Part shown: piece by piece, positions 1 through 5,191 of the stretch | How the letters are laid out: each line of letters opens with the position of its first letter | How positions within the stretch are numbered: the first letter of the stretch is position 1 | NCBI GenBank assembly: GCA_021286925.1 | Contig: JAJTBL010000144.1 | Span: 1-5,191, forward strand | Reading direction: 5' to 3' | Source: Spirochaetia bacterium | GTDB lineage: Bacteria; Spirochaetota; Spirochaetia; Treponematales; Rectinemataceae | Length of the DNA: 5,191 nucleotides | Notes under the pieces: generated by a model | Told to the model about the DNA's origin: nothing | Databases searched by the model: none | What the model saw: only the letters and a program-made list of their open reading frames with translations | Program-made: the position numbers and the translations under genes

Positions 1-2233
1 TCAGCCGCAGTGCGTTGGTCAATACGGAAACCGAACTCATGGACATGGCTGCGGCGGCGATGACCGGTGATAGGAGAGGTCCTCCAAACAGGTACAGCGC
101 GCCTGCCGCTATCGGGATGCCAAGAACATTGTAGCCGAAGGCCCAGAAGAGATTTTGGCGGACGTTCCGGATTACCTTTTTTGAAAGGTGGATTGCGTTT
201 GGGATATCTCGAATGTTGCCGCTCATCAGCACAATGTCAGAACTCTCCATGGCGACGTCGGTGCCGGAACCTATCGCGATACCGATATCTGCCTGGGCGA
301 GCGCCGGCGCGTCATTGATACCGTCGCCGACCATTGCCACAATCTGGCCCTGGGCCTGGAGCTTTTTCACTTCGCCAGCCTTGCCCTGGGGAAGAACCTC
401 CGCCAGCACCATATCGATTCCAGCCTGCCGGGCAATGGCAGCGGCGGTTCGCTGGTTGTCACCGGTGATCATGGCAACGCCAATACCCATTTTTCTGAGC
501 GTTTGAATGGTCGAGGCAGCTTCGGGCTTCAGGGTGTCCGCGACCGCGAGAATGCCTGCAAAGCTTCCATTGACAGCGGCAAACATGGGGGTCTTGCCAT
601 TGTCAGAAAGAATCCGAGCCTGTTCTAAAAAGCCCTCGTCTATGTCAATGCCCTTTTCAGCCATGAAGCTTTCATTGCCAATACAAAACTCATAATCGGG
701 AAAATTCGCGATAATTCCTTTGCCTGGAATCGCGGAAAATGTTTCAGGAAGCGGGATTGATAGTTGTTTTTGAGCGGCCGCGCTGACAATAGCGAGGCCA
801 AGCGGATGTTCGCTTGCCTTTTCAGCGCCTGCTGCCAAAGACAAAAGCAAGTCCGCGGAGCTGTCTTGCGCCGGGATAATGTCAGTGACCGACGGTTTTC
901 CTTCGGTCAAGGTTCCGGTTTTGTCAAAGACAACGGTTGTCACCTTGTGGGCGGTTTCAAGCGCTTCTCCGGATTTTATGAGAAGTCCGTATTCTGCGCC
1001 TTTACCCGTACCGACCATGATGGCGGTCGGTGTCGCCAGCCCCAGCGCACAGGGGCAGGCGATGGTGAGAATCGCGACAAAGATGGTCAGAGAAAAAACA
1101 ATCGACTGACCGCTAATCAGCCAGGCCAGACTTGCAAGAAGAGCAATGACAAATACAACCGGCACAAAAACGCCGGAAATCTGATCAGCGAGGCGCGCTA
1201 CCGGCGCTTTAGAACCCTGCGCTTCTTCCACCAGCGCAATGATCCGGGCAAGTGTTGTTTCCGCGCCGACTCGTTCCGCCCGGAAAAGCAGAGCGCCGTT
1301 TTTATTCATGGTGCCGCCGGACACGGCGTCGCCAGGCTTTTTGTCAACCGGCAGACTCTCCCCGGTCAGCATCGATTCGTCGACGGCGCTTTCGCCCTGC
1401 AGGATTACGCCATCGACAGGGATGCGCTCCCCCGGTCTTACGAGGATCTGATCACCCGGCTCGACCTGTTCGATGGGAATTTCGACATGGGTCTCGCCAT
1501 AAACGACGGTGGCCGTCGAGGGCTGCAGTTGCATGAGCTTTTTAATGGACTCGCTGGTTCGGCCCTTTGTTACCGCTTCGAGGGTTTTCCCCAGAAGTAT
1601 GAGGGTGATAATCATGCCGACAGTTTCAAAATACAAGCCGTTCACGGCTTCCGGATCGCCGCCCAGAAGCTTGGCCATGGAATAAAGGCTATAGGCGAGG
1701 GCCGCGGAAGTGCCCATGGCGATCAGGCTGTCCATGTTGGGCGCTCGGTTGGCCAGCGACCGAAAGCCTACCGTGTAGAACTGACGACCCGCGATTATGA
1801 CGGGTATAACGAGAAAAAGCTGGGTAAAGGCAAACAGATAGGGATGCTCCATGGGGTGCAAAAAGGTGGGCAGCGGCAGTTTGAGCATATGCCCCATCGC
1901 GAGATAAAACAGTGGAACTGCGAAAAGCGCGGAAACGCCGAATTTCCGCCATTGCTTACGGATTTCCTGCTCTTTTCCCTCCTGGTGCGAGTCAGTCTGT
2001 GATGCACGCGAAAGCGCCTGTTTCTCTTCAGCCGAGTATCCTGCTTTTTTTACAGCTGCCTGTATGGCTTCCGCGGTAACTATGCTATCATCATAGACGA
2101 TGGTCATGGTTTCAGTGGCGTAGTTGACCTGCGAGAGCTGAACGCCGGGCAGTTTTCGGGTCGCGCGCTCGTTGGCCGCGACACAGGCGGAGCAGGTCAT
2201 GCCCCGGATGGCAAAGCGTTTGGTGGTTATCAT
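1..2233 (-). CDS. copA: Cu(+)-exporting P1B-type ATPase (CopA type), 3' end cut by window edge
   Basis: This is an inner-membrane pump that uses ATP to expel monovalent copper (possibly silver) from the cytoplasm. 744 complete codons are present and reading is open to position 1. Visible in order are: one heavy-metal-associated domain (about residues 4-70) with GMTCSAC, CxxC at C14-C17; membrane helices near 98-117, 130-150, 167-188 and 200-217; the actuator loop TGES at 290-293; the CPC metal site at 393-395 in a helix; the phosphorylation motif DKTGT with D437; SEHPLG with H476; TGDN at 590-593; GDGINDAP starting at G636; then helices with Y701-N702 and MSMSS at 730-734. The CPC, YN and MxxSS set is the Cu(+)-ATPase signature, which separates it from Zn/Cd pumps. 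Many relatives have two N-terminal metal domains; this has one. The reading stops after NALRL, which in the family lies close to the C-terminus, so only a few residues should be missing. The ATG at 2233 is the only sensible start: the next ATG is inside the metal-binding motif and an in-frame stop lies just upstream. No good ribosome binding site precedes it. It is transcribed divergently from the LapA-like gene. Confidence 0.96.
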   Translation of the reverse strand, partial: MITTKRFAIRGMTCSACVAANERATRKLPGVQLSQVNYATETMTIVYDDSIVTAEAIQAAVKKAGYSAEEKQALSRASQTDSHQEGKEQEIRKQWRKFGVSALFAVPLFYLAMGHMLKLPLPTFLHPMEHPYLFAFTQLFLVIPVIIAGRQFYTVGFRSLANRAPNMDSLIAMGTSAALAYSLYSMAKLLGGDPEAVNGLYFETVGMIITLILLGKTLEAVTKGRTSESIKKLMQLQPSTATVVYGETHVEIPIEQVEPGDQILVRPGERIPVDGVILQGESAVDESMLTGESLPVDKKPGDAVSGGTMNKNGALLFRAERVGAETTLARIIALVEEAQGSKAPVARLADQISGVFVPVVFVIALLASLAWLISGQSIVFSLTIFVAILTIACPCALGLATPTAIMVGTGKGAEYGLLIKSGEALETAHKVTTVVFDKTGTLTEGKPSVTDIIPAQDSSADLLLSLAAGAEKASEHPLGLAIVSAAAQKQLSIPLPETFSAIPGKGIIANFPDYEFCIGNESFMAEKGIDIDEGFLEQARILSDNGKTPMFAAVNGSFAGILAVADTLKPEAASTIQTLRKMGIGVAMITGDNQRTAAAIARQAGIDMVLAEVLPQGKAGEVKKLQAQGQIVAMVGDGINDAPALAQADIGIAIGSGTDVAMESSDIVLMSGNIRDIPNAIHLSKKVIRNVRQNLFWAFGYNVLGIPIAAGALYLFGGPLLSPVIAAAAMSMSSVSVLTNALRL

Positions 2234-2285
2234 ACGAATATAAATTAGCAATTTTGTATATTATTAGCAAGCACAAGGAGGTGTC
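2234..2285. promoter_or_regulatory. Divergent AT-rich intergenic control region with repeats
   Basis: These 52 bases separate the start codons of the divergent copper ATPase and LapA-like genes, so start signals for both sides should lie here or inside the neighbouring coding ends. Seen directly: the 8-mer attagcaa occurs twice, at 2244-2251 and 2263-2270, exactly 19 bases apart and so nearly two helical turns. An imperfect AT-rich inverted repeat spans 2237-2262, with left arm aatataaatt, a short agc centre and right arm aattttgtatatt. The TATA-like words at 2239-2244 and 2257-2264 could serve as -10 boxes, but I find no convincing -35 partner on either strand. The layout would suit an operator for a metal-responsive regulator, but it does not match the CopY box or CueR-type operators that I know. 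The regulatory role is inferred. Confidence 0.4.
2275..2283 (+). promoter_or_regulatory. Strong ribosome binding site of the LapA-like gene
   Basis: The run AAGGAGGTG is a near-perfect anti-16S match and ends a few bases before the ATG at 2286, fixing that start and predicting efficient translation. The divergent copper ATPase has no comparable site on its own side, which is a clear contrast across the same short intergenic region. Confidence 0.85.
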
Positions 2286-2618
2286 ATGAAGATTGTATAT
2301 TTGATTTTCACGATGCTTGTTGCGATACTGGCAGTGGTTTTTGCTGTTTCCAATTCCATGGTTGTTGATGTAAAATTCTTTTCATGGTCCACAACAGGCA
2401 GTCTATCCTTATTGCTGGTTATAGCTTTGACGCTTGGAATTTTGATCGGAGTGCTCCTGATGCTTCCTTCAGTCTTGCGTCACTCGTTCCGAAATTCGGG
2501 GTTGAAGCGAAAACTGATTCGAACTGAAAAAGAAAAAGCGACATTGCAGGAGAGTTCCCTGCAGAAAGAATCAGCGGGAACAACAGAGAGCACCGGGACC
2601 AAGGCGAACGAACAATAA
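2286..2618 (+). CDS. Small LapA-domain (DUF1049-like) two-helix membrane protein
   Basis: A 110-residue integral membrane protein. The first helix spans about residues 3-22 and is followed by SNS and a short beta-like stretch (VVDVKFFSW). A second helix lies at about 40-63 with glycines in LGILIGVLL, and then comes a basic segment leading into a charged Lys/Glu/Gln-rich cytoplasmic tail (about 75-110), the first part of which could form a coiled coil. This two-helix layout with the conserved N and F positions and the G-x-x-x-G-like second helix is typical of the LapA domain (lipopolysaccharide assembly protein A, DUF1049). In E. coli LapA works with LapB in controlling LPS synthesis, but many homologues in other phyla stand alone and have no known role. 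No LapB-like gene adjoins it here, so I give no gene symbol. It precedes the YfcC-type carrier by 36 bases on the same strand and is probably co-transcribed with it. Family assignment is fairly secure; function is not. Confidence 0.8.
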   Translation: MKIVYLIFTMLVAILAVVFAVSNSMVVDVKFFSWSTTGSLSLLLVIALTLGILIGVLLMLPSVLRHSFRNSGLKRKLIRTEKEKATLQESSLQKESAGTTESTGTKANEQ

Positions 2619-2643
2619 AAACGATTGGACACAAAGGCAATTA

Positions 2644-2649
2644 AGGAGG
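2644..2649 (+). promoter_or_regulatory. Ribosome binding site that sets the permease start at 2655
   Basis: AGGAGG lies five bases before the ATG at 2655, an ideal spacing. An in-frame TTG at 2625 would add ten residues (starting MDTKAIKEGA), but it has no ribosome binding site in front and lies only six bases after the stop of the upstream gene. The extra residues are hydrophilic and include the codons formed by the AGGAGG itself, so the shorter form is preferred. Confidence 0.85.
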
Positions 2650-2654
2650 GAGCG

Positions 2655-4151
2655 ATGGCTGAAACCGCGAATGGACAGGCGCCGAGCGCGATAAAAATCG
2701 GCAAAAAGGCTTTTCTGTTTTCCGCTGGGATTATTCTGGCTTTGATGATTGTCTCAGGCATTCTGACGCTCGTTTTGCCCGCCGGCGAATATCAAAGGGT
2801 TGTGCAGGACGGAAAGACGCTGGTGGTGGACGGAACCTATCAGCAGATACCGAGGCCGGCCTATCCTTTCTGGCGATGGTTTACCGCTCCGATAGAAATT
2901 CTTTTTGCACCGGGAAATGTCGCGCTGATTACGATTATTGTCTTTATCGTTTGTGTCGGTGGTTCGATTTCCATTCTTGAAGGCGCGGGCGTGATGGAAG
3001 AGTTGGTGAAAATCCTGGTCCGCCGCTTCAGGACGCAGAAATATCGGCTGATCGCGCTAGTCATCTTCTTTTTCATGGCTGTTTCGAGTTTTATTGGCGT
3101 CTATGAGGGCATGGTGCCCATGATTATCTTCCTGGTGCCGCTTGCCATTTCGCTAGGCTGGGATTCGCTGACTGGCCTGGGCATCAGCCTTTTGCCGCTG
3201 GCTTTCGGCTTTGCTTCAGCGGTGACCAATCCTTTTACCATCGCGGTCGCGCAGAAAATCGCGGATTTGCCGCTCTTTTCGGGAGCCTGGCTGCGGATCA
3301 TCTTTTTTGCGGTTGTGTATGGGCTGGTGACATTCTTTGTCATTCAGCACGCGAAAAAAGTGGAGAAGAATCCGCGGCTTTCGCCAACCTTTGCCGATGA
3401 CGAAATTCTCAGGCAGTCTTTGCTGAAGGAAGAATCAGCACGCGCCAAGACTGAAACAGACCCCAAACAAGAAAAGCAGGCAGCGCTGGCAAAAGGCAAG
3501 GCTCTAATCTGGTTTGCTGTCTGTGTCGGTATCGCCATGGCAATTGTTCTGTTTACCGCCCGTATTCCCGGATTGTCCGACCTGGCCTTCCCCGTCATGG
3601 CGCTGCTGTTTTTAGTCGGCGGTGTGGGCGGCGGCAGGATTGCTGGGTTTTCTGGCAAGCAAATCGCGAAAACCTTTGTGCGCGGCGCGGGGAATCTCGC
3701 TCCCGGCATTGTCTTGATTCTGATGGCCTATTCAGTAAAGCACATCATTCTCTCCGGCAAAATCATGGACACCATTCTGTATGGCGCCGCCTCGATGATA
3801 CGGCAATCTTCGAGTATCATCGCGGCATTTCTCATCTACCTGACAACGCTGGTGATGAACTTTTTTATTGGTTCCGCGAGCGCTAAGGCTTTTCTCATGA
3901 TGCCGCTCCTGACGCCGCTTGCGGATCTCGTGGGCATTACCCGGCAGACGGCCGTTCTGGCATTCGATTTTGGCGATGGCTTCTCCAACATGATTTTCCC
4001 GACCAACGCCCTCCTGCTCATCGCCCTGTCATTTACCTGCGTCAGCTATCCGCGCTGGATGGCCTGGACCTGGAAACTCCAGGCGGCAATTCTGGTTATC
4101 ACCTCAGCCTTTTTGGCTTTCGCGGTGGCGATTGGTTTCGGGCCGTTCTGA
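2655..4151 (+). CDS. YfcC family permease (DcuC / C4-dicarboxylate carrier superfamily)
   Basis: A 498-residue multi-pass inner-membrane secondary carrier. The N-terminus is short and hydrophilic, then the first helix (about 18-41) ends in LPAGEY, a hallmark of the YfcC group, and a periplasmic segment follows with DGTYQQIP. Helices continue through FIGVYEGM (146-153) and SAVTNPF (188-194). A charged loop of about 50 residues (232-282, rich in Lys and Glu) divides the protein into two halves. The second half carries NFFIGSASAKAFLMMP (402-417), PLADLVGITRQ (421-431) and FDFGDGFSNMIFPTNA (437-452). These conserved stretches, with N, S, D and G in broken helices, are where substrate and ion binding is expected. 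Relatives have been annotated variously as C4-dicarboxylate, amino-acid or arginine/ornithine carriers; the substrate cannot be read from sequence. No metabolic enzyme gene adjoins it to suggest one. It probably forms an operon with the LapA-like gene. Length is normal and the gene looks intact. Confidence 0.92.
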   Translation: MAETANGQAPSAIKIGKKAFLFSAGIILALMIVSGILTLVLPAGEYQRVVQDGKTLVVDGTYQQIPRPAYPFWRWFTAPIEILFAPGNVALITIIVFIVCVGGSISILEGAGVMEELVKILVRRFRTQKYRLIALVIFFFMAVSSFIGVYEGMVPMIIFLVPLAISLGWDSLTGLGISLLPLAFGFASAVTNPFTIAVAQKIADLPLFSGAWLRIIFFAVVYGLVTFFVIQHAKKVEKNPRLSPTFADDEILRQSLLKEESARAKTETDPKQEKQAALAKGKALIWFAVCVGIAMAIVLFTARIPGLSDLAFPVMALLFLVGGVGGGRIAGFSGKQIAKTFVRGAGNLAPGIVLILMAYSVKHIILSGKIMDTILYGAASMIRQSSSIIAAFLIYLTTLVMNFFIGSASAKAFLMMPLLTPLADLVGITRQTAVLAFDFGDGFSNMIFPTNALLLIALSFTCVSYPRWMAWTWKLQAAILVITSAFLAFAVAIGFGPF

Positions 4152-4270
4152 GGACGGGGGTTCAGCAGTAATTTCTCTTCTGAAACAGCGCGGGCTTTTT
4201 CTATTTTTTGGGTAATGTTGAATCTCTAACTCAGCTTTCCGATTCTTCTTGGCAAAGCTCTCAGGCAATC
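4152..4270. other. Convergent intergenic region, no clear terminator
   Basis: This stretch lies between the ends of the permease and the mechanosensitive channel, so both transcripts should stop here. A weak stem (ttcag 4161-4165 with ctgaa 4180-4184) precedes a T-rich run at 4196-4209 by about eleven bases, too far for a classical intrinsic terminator. A second imperfect stem (agctttcc 4233-4240 with ggcaaagct 4251-4259, one bulged base) sits just beyond the channel stop codon but has no T run on the minus side. A further small hairpin covers the permease stop codon itself (4143-4157). Either weak stem could help termination; none is convincing alone. Confidence 0.35.
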
Positions 4271-5113
4271 TCAGCCTTTTGCCATCCCGCTATTTTCCTT
4301 AATATACACATCCATCTTGGGATAGGGGATTTCGATATGTTCTTCGGCAAAGCGGCGCTGAATATCGATGATGATGGAATTTTTCAGGCTGACCAGCTGG
4401 CTGCGCTCAAACCAGATGCCGAATAAAATGTTGATTCCTGAATTGTCGAAGGAGTCGACGAGGATAAGCGGTTCCGGATTGTCGAGCGCATAACGGTTGC
4501 GTTGTGCGATTTTAGCGCATGTGTCAATAACTTTTTCGATATCTGCGTTATACGAAACCTGAAAGCGGATATCCATCCGTCGGATGGGGAATTTTGTTAG
4601 GTTGATGACATTTGTTTTTATGATGGTTTCGTTCGGAATTCTGACAAATCGATTGTCAAATGTCTGGATTTTGATGGACAGAAGATCAATGGAAAGCACG
4701 GTGCCGGTAATGTCGCCAGTTTGAATGACATCTCCCATTTCAAAGGGTTTTTCCGAAATGAGAAAAATGCCGCTGATGAGATTCGACACGGAAGTCTGCG
4801 CGGCAAAACCGATAGCGATTCCCGCAATTCCCGCAGCGCCAAGCAAAGCAGTGATGTTGATTCCCACTGCTTTGAGCAGGATGGCTGCTGCGATACTATA
4901 TCCCGTATATTTGACAATTTTCCGGGCGAGGAAAACCTTCGCTTCAGGGAATTTTTTTGAAGCGGTTCTAGCAACCGCCATCTGGAGAAATCGAAAAACA
5001 CCGAGAATAACTGCAACGGTCAAGATTGTGCTGATGGTTTTCCACCAGAATTCCGTGGTGCCGATGCTTTGAAAAAATGTCCGCAAACTCTCAGGTAACT
5101 GGATTCCATTCAT
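4271..5113 (-). CDS. mscS: Small-conductance mechanosensitive channel, MscS family
   Basis: A 280-residue inner-membrane channel, close in length to E. coli MscS (286). It is expected to open under membrane tension and release solutes on hypo-osmotic shock, working as a heptamer. Three helices are visible: about 26-46, 66-83, and the pore helix from about 88 with the Gly/Ala-rich run LLGAAGIAGIAIGFAAQ (90-106), then SVSNLISGIFLISEKPFEMGDVI (108-130), which corresponds to the kinked TM3 and its exit into the beta domain. The beta domain (about 128-175) includes FVRIPNETI (156-164), matching the family's PN motif. The alpha/beta cytoplasmic domain follows and the end IPYPKMDVYI (262-271) matches the family's C-terminal strand. 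The start ATG is supported by GGAGAA at 5120-5125 on the minus strand, about six bases upstream. The gene converges on the permease. The family is certain; the gene symbol is used in the family sense, since many genomes carry several paralogues. Confidence 0.93.
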   Translation of the reverse strand: MNGIQLPESLRTFFQSIGTTEFWWKTISTILTVAVILGVFRFLQMAVARTASKKFPEAKVFLARKIVKYTGYSIAAAILLKAVGINITALLGAAGIAGIAIGFAAQTSVSNLISGIFLISEKPFEMGDVIQTGDITGTVLSIDLLSIKIQTFDNRFVRIPNETIIKTNVINLTKFPIRRMDIRFQVSYNADIEKVIDTCAKIAQRNRYALDNPEPLILVDSFDNSGINILFGIWFERSQLVSLKNSIIIDIQRRFAEEHIEIPYPKMDVYIKENSGMAKG

Positions 5114-5191
5114 ACTGTGTTCTCCGTCAGAAATCGAAAATCAGGACTCGGTAGGGCTGCAGATTCAGACCGGCTCAAGGCCGGCAATTCG
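5114..5191 (-). other. Leader of the channel gene and possible tail of an upstream minus-strand gene
   Basis: Besides the channel's ribosome binding site, this stretch contains two short minus-strand openings that could be the C-terminus of a gene entering from the right. One frame is open from the window edge, reads RIAGLEPV and stops with TGA at 5165-5167. Another frame is open from 5174, reads AGLNLQPYRVLIFDF and stops with TGA at 5127-5129, just before the ribosome binding site. A perfect 5-bp stem (ccggc 5170-5174 with gccgg 5180-5184) lies across the first of these; it has no T run in either direction. With only 65 bases upstream of the leader visible, I cannot tell which, if either, is coded. 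Confidence 0.25.

Noticed and set aside
188..628. A plus-strand open frame of 146 codons
   Set aside because: It is antisense to the ATP-binding domain of the copper ATPase, has no recognisable family and no ribosome binding site.
764..2002. A long plus-strand open frame of 412 codons opposite the copper ATPase
   Set aside because: It lies fully antisense to a strongly conserved gene with every family motif. Its translation is rich in Arg, Gly, His and Asp with no recognisable domain, as expected from the mirror of a codon-biased gene.
2237..2262. AT-rich inverted repeat considered as a Fur box or copper operator
   Set aside because: It resembles these only in AT content. It does not match the Fur consensus, the CopY TACAnnTGTA box or the CueR palindrome, so no named regulator was assigned.
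3344..3709. A minus-strand open frame of 121 codons inside the permease
   Set aside because: It is a shadow of the permease: low-complexity Pro/Ala/Ser content, no start signal and no family.
4725..5072. Plus-strand open frames of up to 115 codons opposite the channel gene
   Set aside because: They are antisense to the pore and beta-domain coding region of the MscS-type channel, with no motif of their own.
5170..5184. Perfect 5-bp GC-rich hairpin considered as an intrinsic terminator
   Set aside because: No T run follows it on either strand within the visible sequence, and it may lie within coding sequence of a neighbouring gene.

Overview
The window holds four protein-coding genes of a bacterium in a compact arrangement, with one of them cut by the left edge. 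No rRNA, tRNA, CRISPR array, insertion sequence or phage gene is visible. Strong AAGGAGG-type ribosome binding sites and the gene families fit a bacterium. The YfcC-type carrier and the mixed codon use would suit an anaerobic or facultative lineage, for example a spirochaete or firmicute, but I cannot fix the phylum from sequence alone.

Region 1 (1-2233, minus strand) is a Cu(+)-exporting P1B-type ATPase (CopA type). It has one N-terminal metal-binding domain and all diagnostic motifs, and lacks only its last few residues beyond position 1. A 52-bp AT-rich divergent intergenic region (2234-2285) carries overlapping direct and inverted repeats and must contain the start signals for transcription in both directions.

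Region 2 (2286-4151, plus strand) is a probable two-gene operon. It comprises a small two-helix LapA-domain (DUF1049-type) membrane protein, then 36 bp later a YfcC/DcuC-superfamily permease of 498 residues. Its start is best placed at the ATG at 2655, not at an in-frame TTG further upstream.

Region 3 (4152-4270) is a short convergent intergenic stretch with weak hairpins and a T-rich run but no clear terminator. Region 4 (4271-5113, minus strand) is a small MscS-type mechanosensitive channel. The last 78 bases (5114-5191) hold its ribosome binding site and possibly the tail of a further minus-strand gene entering from the right.

All four products are inner-membrane proteins: metal efflux, an envelope-associated small protein, a carboxylate or amino-acid type carrier, and an osmotic safety valve. 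The theme is envelope transport and stress, but nothing in the sequence shows that they work as one system. I see an ordinary chromosomal region rather than a new system; the most useful second looks are the divergent control region and the right-edge tail.
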